Shown here: piece by piece, positions 1-7,735 of the stretch | Layout of the letters: each line of letters starts with the position of its first letter | Position numbering within the stretch: position 1 is the stretch's first letter | Assembly: GCA_905213155.1 (NCBI GenBank) | Contig: CAJMHI010000039.1 | Location: 1 to 17,736 of the forward strand | DNA: 17,736 bases | Origin: an uncultured Acidaminococcus sp. | Lineage (GTDB): Bacteria > Bacillota > Negativicutes > Acidaminococcales > Acidaminococcaceae | Reading direction: 5' to 3' | The notes under the pieces: generated by a model | Database searches by the model: none | The model's input: the letters and a program-made list of their open reading frames with translations, nothing else | Told to the model about the DNA's origin: nothing | Made by a program: the position numbers and the translations under genes

Positions 1-130
1 CTAGTTCACAAGGGAATTTAGAAGAGGACCAACCTACTTTTTCTCCTCTTTCTTTTGCTTCCCGCAGTTCACGGTACACTTTTTCTACAACATCTCTCAG
101 CGCTTGTACGCCAGGACTCACTTTTGCCAT
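1..130 (-). CDS. hgdA: (R)-2-hydroxyglutaryl-CoA dehydratase subunit alpha, N-terminal 43 residues (runs off the left edge)
   Basis: Only the start of this gene is present. It begins at ATG 130 and reads without a stop to the window edge, giving a peptide that contains SPGVQALRDVVEKVYRELRE and then EKVGWSSSKFPCEL. This matches my memory of the N terminus of A. fermentans HgdA very closely. HgdA and HgdB form the dehydratase that removes water from (R)-2-hydroxyglutaryl-CoA to give glutaconyl-CoA, using a [4Fe-4S] cluster and ATP-driven one-electron activation by HgdC. A purine-rich ribosome site (AAGGAAGG) lies just upstream. The gene follows hgdC by 35 bp in the same direction, so the two are probably cotranscribed. 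The cluster-binding cysteines and the rest of the protein lie outside the window. The identification is firm from sequence and context, but integrity cannot be judged. Confidence 0.93.
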   Translation of the reverse strand, partial: MAKVSPGVQALRDVVEKVYRELREAKERGEKVGWSSSKFPCEL

Positions 131-165
131 TGTTTATCCTTCCTTTTTTATGCAACGCTTCAAAA

Positions 166-960
166 TTATTTGTTGGCTTTTTTTAATGCTTGTCTGTACG
201 CATACAGAGCCGCACCCAGGGCACCATTGTACTGTGCCAAAGGAGAGAACTGGATTTTAACGCCCAGTCCTTCTTCCAGGGCATTGCGCACTCCATAGTT
301 TCTTGCAACGCCGCCGGTCATAATCACATCCGGAACCACTCCGACCCGGTGTGCCAGACCGATAACACGGCTCGCTACAGAGCGATGTACACCGGCAATG
401 ATATCTTCTTTGCTGATGCCCTGGGAAAGCTGGCTGATGACTTCGCTTTCTGCAAAAACCGTGCAAGTGGAGCTGATAGAAATCCGTTTTGTGGATTTAG
501 CGCCCAAGTCAGCCAGATCCTGCACTTTCACTTCCAGGATTCCTGCCATAACATCCAGAAACCGCCCTGTACCAGCTGCACATTTATCGTTCATCTGGAA
601 ATTGGTCATGGTGCCGTTTTCCACATGGATGACTTTTACATCCTGCCCGCCGATATCAATAACGGTATGCACATGGGGGAACAGAAAAAACGCCCCCATC
701 GCATGACAGGACAGTTCGCTCATCTGCTTGTCAGCGATTCCTTCCAGGGAATTGCGGCCATATCCTGTAGCCAGGGTAAAGTCCATCTCTTCCTTTTTCA
801 TATTGGCATTTTTCAGCACTTCCTCAATAGAACGTGCGGGACCGGAAGTTCCGGTCCCCACATCTACCAAGGATTTTGCAACGATATCTTGACCGTCTTT
901 CAGGATGACACACTTGGAAGCGGTCGATCCCACATCAATACCCAAGGTATAAATACTCAT
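166..960 (-). CDS. hgdC: Activator of (R)-2-hydroxyglutaryl-CoA dehydratase (archerase, component A)
   Basis: This 264-residue protein is the ATP-dependent one-electron donor that activates HgdAB. It is a homodimer of the ASKHA (acetate kinase/Hsp70/actin) fold with one [4Fe-4S] cluster shared between subunits. Visible motifs are the phosphate-1 loop GIDVGSTASKC (residues 7-17), the phosphate-2 motif DIGGQD (102-107), and TGGVARN near the C terminus. Cys127 (in NDKCAAG) and Cys166 (in SSTCTVF) are at exactly the positions of the two cluster ligands known in A. fermentans HgdC. The length is a few residues longer at the C terminus than the A. fermentans protein as I recall it. Start ATG 960 has a GGGGAGG ribosome site about 10 nt upstream. 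It lies between gcdA (24-bp gap) and hgdA (35-bp gap), as in A. fermentans. The active protein is very oxygen-sensitive in the characterised homologue. Confidence 0.97.
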   Translation of the reverse strand: MSIYTLGIDVGSTASKCVILKDGQDIVAKSLVDVGTGTSGPARSIEEVLKNANMKKEEMDFTLATGYGRNSLEGIADKQMSELSCHAMGAFFLFPHVHTVIDIGGQDVKVIHVENGTMTNFQMNDKCAAGTGRFLDVMAGILEVKVQDLADLGAKSTKRISISSTCTVFAESEVISQLSQGISKEDIIAGVHRSVASRVIGLAHRVGVVPDVIMTGGVARNYGVRNALEEGLGVKIQFSPLAQYNGALGAALYAYRQALKKANK

Positions 961-984
961 GTAGCGTTTTCCTCCCCTAAGGGC

Positions 985-2754
985 TTATTTCTTTACGTAC
1001 GTATCAAATTCTCTGATCGCACGCGGCAGTAGCATTTGATGGAATGGGCAAATGCTGTCCGGGTTCTGGTACGCAGCTTCCGTGAAGGCAATCACATAGT
1101 CACGCAACTTGTCCATATCTACGATTTCATCCACCAACCCCAGTTTTGCGCAAGCCTGCGGCCGGGAATTATCCACAAAGGACTGGATCAGCGCATTCAT
1201 CTTGTCGATGGTGGGCTGCAGATCCTTGCCAGCCTTGCGGTCTTTTGCCAGTCTGCGGCTGTACATAGCGCTGGCTGCGGTTTCGCCGTTCATAACGTCG
1301 ATTTCGGTAGCAGCGGTGCCGATAGAGAAGGCGTTGGTATTGCCCTGCGGGCCACCCAGTACGTAGTGGGCAGCAGCGGTACCTTTTCTCAAGGTGATTT
1401 CAAATTGAGGGATATGAGAGCTTTGGATGGAGTAAATCAAGGATTGTCCCAGACCCAGCAGTTCTGCTTTTTCTGCATCGTTGCCTACATCAATGCCCGT
1501 GGTATCCTGAATCCAGACGATGGGCAGACGATCTCTCGTGCACAGGGTCACGAATTCATTCATCTTCATCAGACCTTGGCGATACAGTTTGCCGCCAATA
1601 GCCACGGAGCCGACACCGTTTTCCCCTTTGTATTCGGGGTAATTCATCAAAAGGCCTTGGAAGTTGGCAACAACGCCGACCAATAGGCCATTGACTTTGG
1701 CAATACCGGTAACCATTTCAGGTCCATAGCCTTTTTTGTATTCCTTGAATTCGCTGTTGTCAAACAGACGGCCAAGAATGCTATAGATGTCATAGGCCCG
1801 TTTGTCGTTCATGGGCAGCAGACTGTACAGGTCTTCCGTGGGCAGAGCCGGTTCTTTCGGATCATCCACGCGGAAAAAGTCCAGATCGAATTTCGGTAGC
1901 ATGCCGACATACTTTTTGATGCCTTCCAGTACGCCTTCTTCAGAAGCATAGACTTCACGAATAAAGCCGGTTTCGGTATAGTGAATGTCTACGGCTCCAG
2001 GGGGTTCGGTCTTAACGGATTTATCTACGGCGTCTGCGATTTCGTTGGCATACTGCATATCCACATGGCCTTTCGGGTTCATGCCGCCAACAATCCCGGC
2101 GCCGCCCACAGCCATATTGGCTTTTTCATGGGCAATAATAACGGTCGGGCTGATGGAATGATAGCCGCCGCCAGCAGGGTTTGTCCCGTAGATACCTACA
2201 ATGACGGGAATCCCCAGTTGGTTCAGTTCGGAGTTCCGGTAGAACGGAGTACCGCCGCCACGCCGGTTGGGATATACTTTTTCCTGCTCGTCGAATTTTA
2301 CGCCAGAGCAGTTCAGCACATACACCAGGGGGATGCGCAGTGTTTTTGCAGTGTCAGAAGCCCGCAGCAGGCATTCTGCCTGTCCCGGTACCCAGGCACC
2401 AGCCAGTTTTTTGTTATCAGAAGCACAGACAACGCACCATTTGCCGTTGATTTTCCCCAACCCTTTAACAATGGCCACGGAACCATTTTTATTGTTTTGG
2501 GGGTTGAACAGGCTGTTTAGCGGTCTCCAGGTTCCCGGTTCCACCAGTTTTGCCACACGCTGCAGAGCGGTCAGTTCCCCTCTTTTATTAACGTCGGCAT
2601 CTGCCTTACCGGCTTCCTGTGCCTGCTGGATCAGAGCGTGGATTTCTGCTTCAATCTTTTTCAGCTGTTCTTTATTGGCTGTATCTTCTTTTTTCAGCTC
2701 TTTCCCTACTTGGGGCAGGTGCTGAAAATATCTAGGCATAGAGTAAAAACCCAT
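985..2754 (-). CDS. gcdA: Glutaconyl-CoA decarboxylase subunit alpha (carboxyltransferase)
   Basis: This 589-residue protein is the carboxyltransferase of the biotin-dependent, sodium-translocating glutaconyl-CoA decarboxylase. It transfers the carboxyl of glutaconyl-CoA to the biotin carrier and releases crotonyl-CoA. The family has two crotonase-like carboxyltransferase halves. Here the N half carries NRRGGGTPFYRN and the glycine-rich GTNPAGGGYHSI and AVGGAGIVGGMNPKGH, and the C half carries IQDTTGIDVGNDAEKAE and AHYVLGGPQGN. The length and sequence match A. fermentans GcdA (about 587 residues) closely as I recall it. Start ATG 2754 (MGFYSMPRYF) has AGGAGG 10 nt upstream. The membrane subunit GcdB, biotin carrier GcdC and GcdD are not in the window, so they must be encoded elsewhere. 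It sits 26 bp after gctB and 24 bp before hgdC in one operon. Confidence 0.97.
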   Translation of the reverse strand: MGFYSMPRYFQHLPQVGKELKKEDTANKEQLKKIEAEIHALIQQAQEAGKADADVNKRGELTALQRVAKLVEPGTWRPLNSLFNPQNNKNGSVAIVKGLGKINGKWCVVCASDNKKLAGAWVPGQAECLLRASDTAKTLRIPLVYVLNCSGVKFDEQEKVYPNRRGGGTPFYRNSELNQLGIPVIVGIYGTNPAGGGYHSISPTVIIAHEKANMAVGGAGIVGGMNPKGHVDMQYANEIADAVDKSVKTEPPGAVDIHYTETGFIREVYASEEGVLEGIKKYVGMLPKFDLDFFRVDDPKEPALPTEDLYSLLPMNDKRAYDIYSILGRLFDNSEFKEYKKGYGPEMVTGIAKVNGLLVGVVANFQGLLMNYPEYKGENGVGSVAIGGKLYRQGLMKMNEFVTLCTRDRLPIVWIQDTTGIDVGNDAEKAELLGLGQSLIYSIQSSHIPQFEITLRKGTAAAHYVLGGPQGNTNAFSIGTAATEIDVMNGETAASAMYSRRLAKDRKAGKDLQPTIDKMNALIQSFVDNSRPQACAKLGLVDEIVDMDKLRDYVIAFTEAAYQNPDSICPFHQMLLPRAIREFDTYVKK

Positions 2755-2780
2755 GGATTATTTTCCTCCTACAGTTGTTC

Positions 2781-3587
2781 TTATTTCGCAGCGTCTGCTA
2801 CAGGGACCTGAATGAAAGCTTGTCCCGGATCAATTTCTTCCCGAATCAGTTTAATAACAGAAGGCTCGGGCGGATCCAGTTTAACAGCTTTGGATACATC
2901 CAGTTCAAACCCGGTGTTTTCCAGTACGTCTTCCGGAGAAGAGGTGGGATAGTAGCCAGCCAGGTACATTCTCTTGGTCTTTTCATCGAATTTCAGAATG
3001 CCTCTGTCGGTAACAACCATTTGCGGACCTACGTCGCCAGGCAGTCCCAATCTTTCCCGTCCGCCAGGGCCATCAATCCAGCCCGGGCTGGTCACGTAGT
3101 CAATCTTTTGCATGAATCTGCGTTTTTCATGCTGCATCATAATGATGGTGTTGGAATAGGTAGCAATGCCGTTAGCACCGCCGCTGCCGGTGAAACGGGT
3201 TTTGGGATGATGATAATCGCCGATAGAGGTGGAGTTTACGTTGCCGTACGGGTCAATCTGCGCACCGCCGATGAAAGCGATCAGCCGGTTGTTTTTGTGC
3301 AGGTATTCATTGATTTCAAATCCTACGAACCGAATGTTCGGCCAAATGCAGCCGCAATGGGCCATAAACCGTAAATCGCCTACGCTGCGGGGTACTTCTA
3401 CAGGGGAGCAGTCCATCAGGCCGCTTTCCACGATGATATGGCAATCCGGGGCGTATACTCTCTTTGCAACACTGGCGCCAATGAGGGGCAGCCCGGTCCC
3501 AACGGTGACCACCTGGCCATTTTTAATTTGTTTGGCAATGGTCACAGCCTGCATTTCTTTATTGGTATAATTCGTATAATCAGCCAT
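2781..3587 (-). CDS. gctB: Glutaconate CoA-transferase subunit B
   Basis: This is the 268-residue catalytic subunit of the family I CoA-transferase that moves CoA from acetyl-CoA or glutaconyl-CoA to (R)-2-hydroxyglutarate (or glutaconate). Glu54, in the segment IIVESGLMDC, matches the catalytic glutamate of A. fermentans GctB that forms the glutamyl-CoA thioester. Other family segments visible are VGTGLPLIGASVAKR, IGGAQIDPYGNVN and HHPKTRFTGSGGANGIATY. The last few residues differ from the A. fermentans sequence I remember, and the protein is about two residues longer. Start ATG 3587 is only 2 bp after the gctA stop, and the ribosome site (AAGGAGG) lies inside the end of gctA. This suggests translational coupling and balanced subunit production for the A2B2-type enzyme. 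Confidence 0.97.
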   Translation of the reverse strand: MADYTNYTNKEMQAVTIAKQIKNGQVVTVGTGLPLIGASVAKRVYAPDCHIIVESGLMDCSPVEVPRSVGDLRFMAHCGCIWPNIRFVGFEINEYLHKNNRLIAFIGGAQIDPYGNVNSTSIGDYHHPKTRFTGSGGANGIATYSNTIIMMQHEKRRFMQKIDYVTSPGWIDGPGGRERLGLPGDVGPQMVVTDRGILKFDEKTKRMYLAGYYPTSSPEDVLENTGFELDVSKAVKLDPPEPSVIKLIREEIDPGQAFIQVPVADAAK

Positions 3588-3589
3588 TC

Positions 3590-4552
3590 TTACTTGTCCT
3601 CCTTAGTCATGTCGATATGATAGCCCAAGCCAGGAACTACTTTCAGATTGATCAAGCGGGTAGCACCCAGTTTGTTCAGATATTCGTCATGATCTTTCAG
3701 ATCAAAGACCCATTCTTTGCAGAACGCATCAAAATCTTCCTGTGTCTTGGATACTTTGTCATAGACTTTCAGGAACGGATTATCGTAATCATACAGGCCA
3801 AAGCATTGGGATGGATGAGCGCCATAAGGAGCCAGAACGACGGCATCCACGCACATGCCAGGGATATCATTCTTGGTATTGTCTCTTCTGATTTCTTCGT
3901 TGCTGATAATTTCTTCCGTGGTCACAATAGTGTGTTTGGCAGCCATGGCAATATCCACATCCTGGAATTTGCCGCCCCAAATCCGAACAGTGCCATCAGG
4001 AGAAGCCTGCTGCACATGGATAATGGCCACATCAATTTCCGGAACAGGCACTGCTACAACTTTTTGTCCCGGTTTAAAGGGATTGTCGATGTACTTAAAC
4101 TTGTCATCGGGCACTTTGTCCAGGGTCTTACGTACTTCTTTGCTAATGCCCCATTCGTCCGTCAGGCCAGACCCCTGCATCAGGGTAACAGGCAGGAAAG
4201 GCAATCCCAAGGCAGCCGCATGCCACATCATATAAATAACGTCCTGGGAGTAATCTTCCATGGTCAGCTTGCCGGCTTCAAACCATTTTCTGAACCGTCT
4301 GGAAACGTTGGTCACCCCGGAGTTAGCGGTGTAGCAATTAATATATGCTTTCACACGACCATTGCCGATCAGCATATCCCAGTCACCACCGGCTGCTCCG
4401 CCGAGTCCGGTCAAATCAGTAATTCCTTGACGCAAAATTTCAGCTACCGCGGCATAGGGTTTGCGGTCCGTGGTAAACCCGCCCAGGGCAATATGATCCC
4501 CGCTATGCACATACTTGGCAACTGCGTCCTTTAATGTCATTACTTTACCCAA
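3590..4552 (-). CDS. gctA: Glutaconate CoA-transferase subunit A (TTG start)
   Basis: This is the first gene of the hydroxyglutarate operon. It is 320 residues long from the TTG start chosen here, the same length as A. fermentans GctA. It pairs with GctB to form the CoA-transferase. The N terminus reads (L/M)GKVMTLKDAVAKYVHSGDH, aligning with the remembered A. fermentans start MSKVMTLKDAIAKYVHSGDH. Typical segments are ALGGFTTDRKPYA, TGLGGAAGGDWDML and SPDGTVRIWGGKF. The start is TTG 4552 because AAGGAGG ends 8 nt upstream and it reproduces the known N terminus. An internal ATG at 4540 (MTLKD) and an upstream TTG at 4609 are less likely. The last codons contain the gctB ribosome site. Base composition just upstream is strongly AT-rich, consistent with a promoter at this end of the operon. 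Confidence 0.96.
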   Translation of the reverse strand: MGKVMTLKDAVAKYVHSGDHIALGGFTTDRKPYAAVAEILRQGITDLTGLGGAAGGDWDMLIGNGRVKAYINCYTANSGVTNVSRRFRKWFEAGKLTMEDYSQDVIYMMWHAAALGLPFLPVTLMQGSGLTDEWGISKEVRKTLDKVPDDKFKYIDNPFKPGQKVVAVPVPEIDVAIIHVQQASPDGTVRIWGGKFQDVDIAMAAKHTIVTTEEIISNEEIRRDNTKNDIPGMCVDAVVLAPYGAHPSQCFGLYDYDNPFLKVYDKVSKTQEDFDAFCKEWVFDLKDHDEYLNKLGATRLINLKVVPGLGYHIDMTKEDK

Positions 4553-4560
4553 AGCAAAAA

Positions 4561-4576
4561 CCTCCTTAAGCTCCTT
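4561..4576 (-). promoter_or_regulatory. Tandem Shine-Dalgarno-like repeats before gctA
   Basis: On the minus strand this reads AAGGAGCTTAAGGAGG, two near-identical ribosome-binding sequences in tandem (4570-4576 and 4561-4567). The second is a perfect anti-16S match 8 nt from the TTG codon at 4552. It decides the gctA start and may offset the weak TTG codon. Whether the first copy has a role is not known. Confidence 0.75.
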
Positions 4577-4663
4577 ACTAGATTGTGAAACCCCCGGAAC
4601 CCGCCTCAAAGAAACAATCCATCCCCCTTTATATGAGTTTTTTTAATTTGCATTCCGGTATTC

Positions 4664-4673
4664 ATTGTACAAT
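4664..4673. promoter_or_regulatory. Candidate operator: perfect 10-bp palindrome
   Basis: ATTGTACAAT is an exact inverted repeat. It begins 3 bp downstream of the predicted -10 box (4677-4682) and covers the expected transcription start near 4670. That is where a repressor operator for the gct-gcd-hgd operon would be expected. No regulator gene lies in the window, so the binding protein cannot be named. A chance palindrome is possible in AT-rich DNA. Confidence 0.35.
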
Positions 4674-4676
4674 TTG

Positions 4677-4705
4677 ATTATAACACAAATAATTTTTTTT
4701 TAAAA
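4677..4705 (-). promoter_or_regulatory. Probable sigma-A promoter of the gctA operon (extended -10)
   Basis: The minus strand carries TGTTATAAT at 4685-4677, a perfect -10 hexamer TATAAT with the TGn extension. The -35 position 17 bp upstream (4705-4700, TTTTAA) is weak, but an A/T tract lies between, and extended -10 promoters can work without a good -35. Transcription would start near 4670 and give a leader of about 118 nt before the TTG start. A second, weaker arrangement (CTGACA at 4727-4722 with TTTAAA 17 bp further on) is also present. This region is the only sizeable gap in the window, about 280 bp between cca and gctA. Confidence 0.55.
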
Positions 4706-4808
4706 TCTTTCTGAACGGTATTGTCAGTGCTTTTTCAAATAATCAAAAATTCAAACAGTTTGCTTTAACTTGTCACTTTTATTACCATTTTATTCGGCTA
4801 TTTTACTA

Positions 4809-4854
4809 AAATTACAGTGTGTTTTGAAACAATTACCTTTTTCTTCTGTAATTT
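4809..4854 (-). terminator. Weak hairpin at the end of cca, possible transcription end
   Basis: AAATTACAG at 4846-4854 (read on the minus strand) pairs exactly with CTGTAATTT at 4809-4817, a 9-bp stem with a loop of about 28 nt that includes the cca stop codon. A short T-rich stretch follows. The stem is AT-rich and the loop is long, so this is a poor intrinsic terminator. I see no better one in 4610-4832, and readthrough from cca into gctA cannot be excluded. Confidence 0.2.
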
Positions 4855-6308
4855 ACGCTGTCATTATGCTCTTTTTGCCGTTTTATCCAGCGAGTAGCCG
4901 CTTTCTTCAGCACTTCTTCTGTATTTTTTAGTTCGCCGCTTTGCACTCTCAAGAGTAAAACGGAAAGCAGAGGCCCCAGCTGCTCTTTTTCTGCCCCCAG
5001 CTGCAAGGCATCCCTCCCGGTAATTTGTAAGTCCGAAGTATGAACGGGCATGAGACAGGCCATCATCATCAGGCGCTTGCCATACATCTGGGCATGTAGA
5101 ATATCGTTTGGCGTGGCATTGGTCGCTGCAGTGTCGGCTATGCACACAGCCGTCAATTGTGTAAATGCCTCTGTCATTTCCCGGTTGCTGCGAAAATGTC
5201 CGCTCCGCGCCTCTTTTCGCAGCCAGTGCCAGGTTTTCCCATCATCCTGCCCACTGATAAAGCCAAAATGCATATGATTTTTTACCAGCCAGGCTACCCG
5301 TTTCACCAGAGCTTCCGGCAGCTGCAGCCTGTGCAGAATTTTTTGGGCCATTGCTGCCCCCACCGTTTCATGCCCATAATCACAGACCTGTCCCTCTTTA
5401 TTGATACCGCGTACGCCAGGACGCCCTTTGGCAATGTCATGGAGCAAAATTGCCCAGCCAGTAGCCAAGCTGTGGTCTCCCTTATCCAAAGCCGTCATGG
5501 TATGCCGCCACACGTCGTAGCGATGAAACGCAGGGTTTTGCGGTACATCCACCAAATCCAGTACCTCTGGCAAAATAGGCACAGGAAAAAGTTCCCCTTC
5601 GTGCCGTACTCGGCAGGTCTCTCCTGCCAGACCGCTTTGTACCATCAAGTCCATGCCTTTTCCTGCATAGGGGGCCGCTAACAATTTATTGAGTTCTGTC
5701 CGTACCCGCTCCAGCGAAAGGCCCCGTACCCGCTGCAAATTCCGTGTGATTGCAGGTAGGAGTTTAGGATCCGGTGCAAATCCCAGCTGAGCAATAAAGC
5801 GGCAGGCCCGGAACATCCGCAGGGCATCTTCCTCAAACCGTTTATTCGCATTGCCTACTGTGCGCAGCACCTTGCCACGGAGATCCTCCAAGCCATTGTA
5901 GCAGTCCGTGAAATGCCCTTCCAAATCCACTGCCATGGCATTGATGGTGAAATCTCTTCGCCCCAGGTCCTCCTCCAGTGTTTCGCAGTACCAAACTTCT
6001 GCAGGACGGTGAGAATCTTCCTGCCCATACGCCTCATTCCGGTACGAGGCGACTTCAACCCCATGGTTTCCTACCCGGAGGATGACGACCCCAAAATTCT
6101 GCCCCAGTTCACTGACCACAGGGATTTTATTCTTTTCTGCGACCAGCTTAATTTCATCAGGGCGGGCATTGGTCACCACATCATAATCATCCGGGATTTT
6201 TCCTAACAACAGATCACGCACAGCACCCCCTACGACATGGGCCTGGAATCCGCTGTTTTGCAGTGCTTTCATGACCGTTTTGACGTAACCAGGCAAAACA
6301 AATTCCAT
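4833..6308 (-). CDS. cca: CCA-adding tRNA nucleotidyltransferase with HD domain
   Basis: This 491-residue class II nucleotidyltransferase adds or repairs the 3' CCA end of tRNAs. From the ATG at 6308 the protein shows the nucleotide-binding motif GGAVRD (27-32) and the metal-binding DYD (41-43). The class II motif RRDFTINAMA follows at 117-126, and EDALRMFRACRF (about 160-171) reads the base with protein. A C-terminal HD domain follows (HRYDVW...RH... and LLHDIAKG, HD at 290-291), which can carry phosphohydrolase activity in related enzymes. The ATG at 6308 is preferred over an in-frame GTG at 6317 because AGAGGTG lies 6 nt before it. The gene starts 16 bp after the rng stop, so it is probably the last gene of the long upstream transcription unit. 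The last residues are basic. Confidence 0.93.
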   Translation of the reverse strand: MEFVLPGYVKTVMKALQNSGFQAHVVGGAVRDLLLGKIPDDYDVVTNARPDEIKLVAEKNKIPVVSELGQNFGVVILRVGNHGVEVASYRNEAYGQEDSHRPAEVWYCETLEEDLGRRDFTINAMAVDLEGHFTDCYNGLEDLRGKVLRTVGNANKRFEEDALRMFRACRFIAQLGFAPDPKLLPAITRNLQRVRGLSLERVRTELNKLLAAPYAGKGMDLMVQSGLAGETCRVRHEGELFPVPILPEVLDLVDVPQNPAFHRYDVWRHTMTALDKGDHSLATGWAILLHDIAKGRPGVRGINKEGQVCDYGHETVGAAMAQKILHRLQLPEALVKRVAWLVKNHMHFGFISGQDDGKTWHWLRKEARSGHFRSNREMTEAFTQLTAVCIADTAATNATPNDILHAQMYGKRLMMMACLMPVHTSDLQITGRDALQLGAEKEQLGPLLSVLLLRVQSGELKNTEEVLKKAATRWIKRQKEHNDSVNYRRKR

Positions 6309-6324
6309 GCAGTTCACCTCTCCA

Positions 6325-7734
6325 TCAACGTTCTAGCGAAGTCAGGGTAAAAACGCCCATATCCAGCCCCGGATCACTTTTAATTTGCAGCGTGCAGGAA
6401 AATTCCTGTTCCATTTCTTTAACGCCGTGCTCCACCAAATAGCTATAAACCAGAGGATGCACCGTAAGCAGCAGGGTATGACTCATAGAGCCGGCCATAA
6501 AACTGGAGCGCAACCTTCTGCGAATTTCCACATATACCGTTTCCGGCGCATCTACGTGTCCTGATCCCTGGCACATGGGACAGGTAGTATAGAGCACACT
6601 GGATAAATTGCGCCGTGCCTTCATCCGGGTCATCTCCACCAGATTCAGGGACGTAATATCCATCACCTTGGGTTTCATCTTATCCGTGGCAAATCCTTTT
6701 TTCAGGATCTGCAGGATTGCATCCTGTTCGTCCCGGGTATCCATGTCAATAAAGTCCGCCACAATGATACCGCCAATATCCCGCAGTCGCAGTTGCCGGG
6801 GAATCTCTTCTGCTGCCTCCCGGTTGGTACGAAAACTGGTTTCCTCCCTGCTGCCGCCATGCGCATCCTTGCCGCTATTGACGTCAATAACGGTCATCGC
6901 CTCTGTATAATCAAAGACCAGATACCCGCCGCCGGGAAGCCATACCACACGATCAGAAATCCCGGCAATGGCTTCTTCCAAATGATAATGGCTGAATATA
7001 TCTTCTTCCCCGGTATATAAAGCAACGGGCACTTGTTTCAGGCCCATTTCTTCCAGAAGTTTTTCTACCGTTTGCAGTGTCTCCGGCTCATCCACCACAA
7101 TTTCTTCTATGCTGCTGGTGGCATAATCCCGCAGCATACGGATGGATAAATCCAGTTCCCGATATAGAAGCTGCGGACCCCGGCCCACTTTGCTACGGCG
7201 CAGCAATACATCCCAATTGCGAAGCAATTGAGATAGATCAGCCTTGATTTCTTCCCCTTCGGCCCGCAGCGCCGCAGTCCGAATCACAAGGCCCATATGG
7301 GGAGGCAAAAGACTTTCTGCAAAAGCATGAAGAGCATTCCGCTTTGTTTTACAGGCGATTTTCCGGGACAGGGATATCCTTTTTCCATTGGGTTCCAGCA
7401 CCACATAGCGTCCTGGCAGCGTAATATGCCGGGTAATCGCAGGGCCCTTGTTTCCCCGGGCATCCTTGGTAACCTGGACCAGGAGCATCTGCCCTTCCGT
7501 AACCTGTTCCTCTTTTTTCAGCGTCAAAAATCCATTTTTACCAATCCCCAGGTCTACAAAGGCAGCCTGAATCCCAGGGACCACATTGCACACGCGGCCC
7601 CGGTACACATTGCCCACCAGATTTTCCCCGTTGCGGCGTTCCACGGCATATTCCCGCAACCTGCCTTCTTCGCAAAGTCCCAGACGGGTTTCTTCTGGCC
7701 GGACACTGATAAAAACACTCTGTTTGGGTTCCAT
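6325..7734 (-). CDS. rng: Ribonuclease G (RNase E/G family)
   Basis: This 469-residue endoribonuclease probably acts in 5' maturation of 16S rRNA and in mRNA decay. It lacks the long C-terminal scaffold of RNase E, so the length fits RNase G. An N-terminal S1 domain is visible (about 39-90, GNVYRGRVCNVVPGIQAAFVD). Asp284 (VIDVNSGK) and Asp327 (ADFIDM) are 43 residues apart, the same spacing as the Mg-binding Asp303 and Asp346 of E. coli RNase E. The zinc-link CPMC (385-388) is present. ATG 7734 follows the preceding stop by one base, with GGAG 7 nt upstream, so translation is coupled to the DUF2344 gene. In many Firmicutes rng is followed by rplU and rpmA; here it is followed by cca instead. 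Confidence 0.94.
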   Translation of the reverse strand: MEPKQSVFISVRPEETRLGLCEEGRLREYAVERRNGENLVGNVYRGRVCNVVPGIQAAFVDLGIGKNGFLTLKKEEQVTEGQMLLVQVTKDARGNKGPAITRHITLPGRYVVLEPNGKRISLSRKIACKTKRNALHAFAESLLPPHMGLVIRTAALRAEGEEIKADLSQLLRNWDVLLRRSKVGRGPQLLYRELDLSIRMLRDYATSSIEEIVVDEPETLQTVEKLLEEMGLKQVPVALYTGEEDIFSHYHLEEAIAGISDRVVWLPGGGYLVFDYTEAMTVIDVNSGKDAHGGSREETSFRTNREAAEEIPRQLRLRDIGGIIVADFIDMDTRDEQDAILQILKKGFATDKMKPKVMDITSLNLVEMTRMKARRNLSSVLYTTCPMCQGSGHVDAPETVYVEIRRRLRSSFMAGSMSHTLLLTVHPLVYSYLVEHGVKEMEQEFSCTLQIKSDPGLDMGVFTLTSLER

Positions 7735-7735
7735 G

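Noticed and set aside
961..984. Hairpin CCCTTAGGG covering the hgdC ribosome site
   Set aside because: There are only three GC pairs with a 3-nt loop, so it is not stable enough to claim regulation.
190..1032. Long plus-strand open frame of 280 codons
   Set aside because: It lies opposite hgdC, whose minus-strand product matches a known enzyme. The plus-strand translation has no recognisable domain. The same holds for the plus-strand frames at 1036-1686, 3617-4534 and 14569-15342.
4553..4609. Longer gctA starting at TTG 4609
   Set aside because: The added residues have no counterpart in A. fermentans GctA, and the strong ribosome site lies downstream of that codon.
4577..4640. T-box riboswitch in the gctA leader, because of its GGCGGGTTCC run
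   Set aside because: The conserved T-box core AGGGTGGNACCGCG and a specifier loop/antiterminator are missing, and the genes downstream are not amino-acid or tRNA-synthetase genes.
4752..4762. Short palindrome CAAACAGTTTG as a terminator or operator
   Set aside because: The stem is only 4-5 bp and AT-rich, and it lies about 50 bp upstream of the likely promoter. It is too weak to call.
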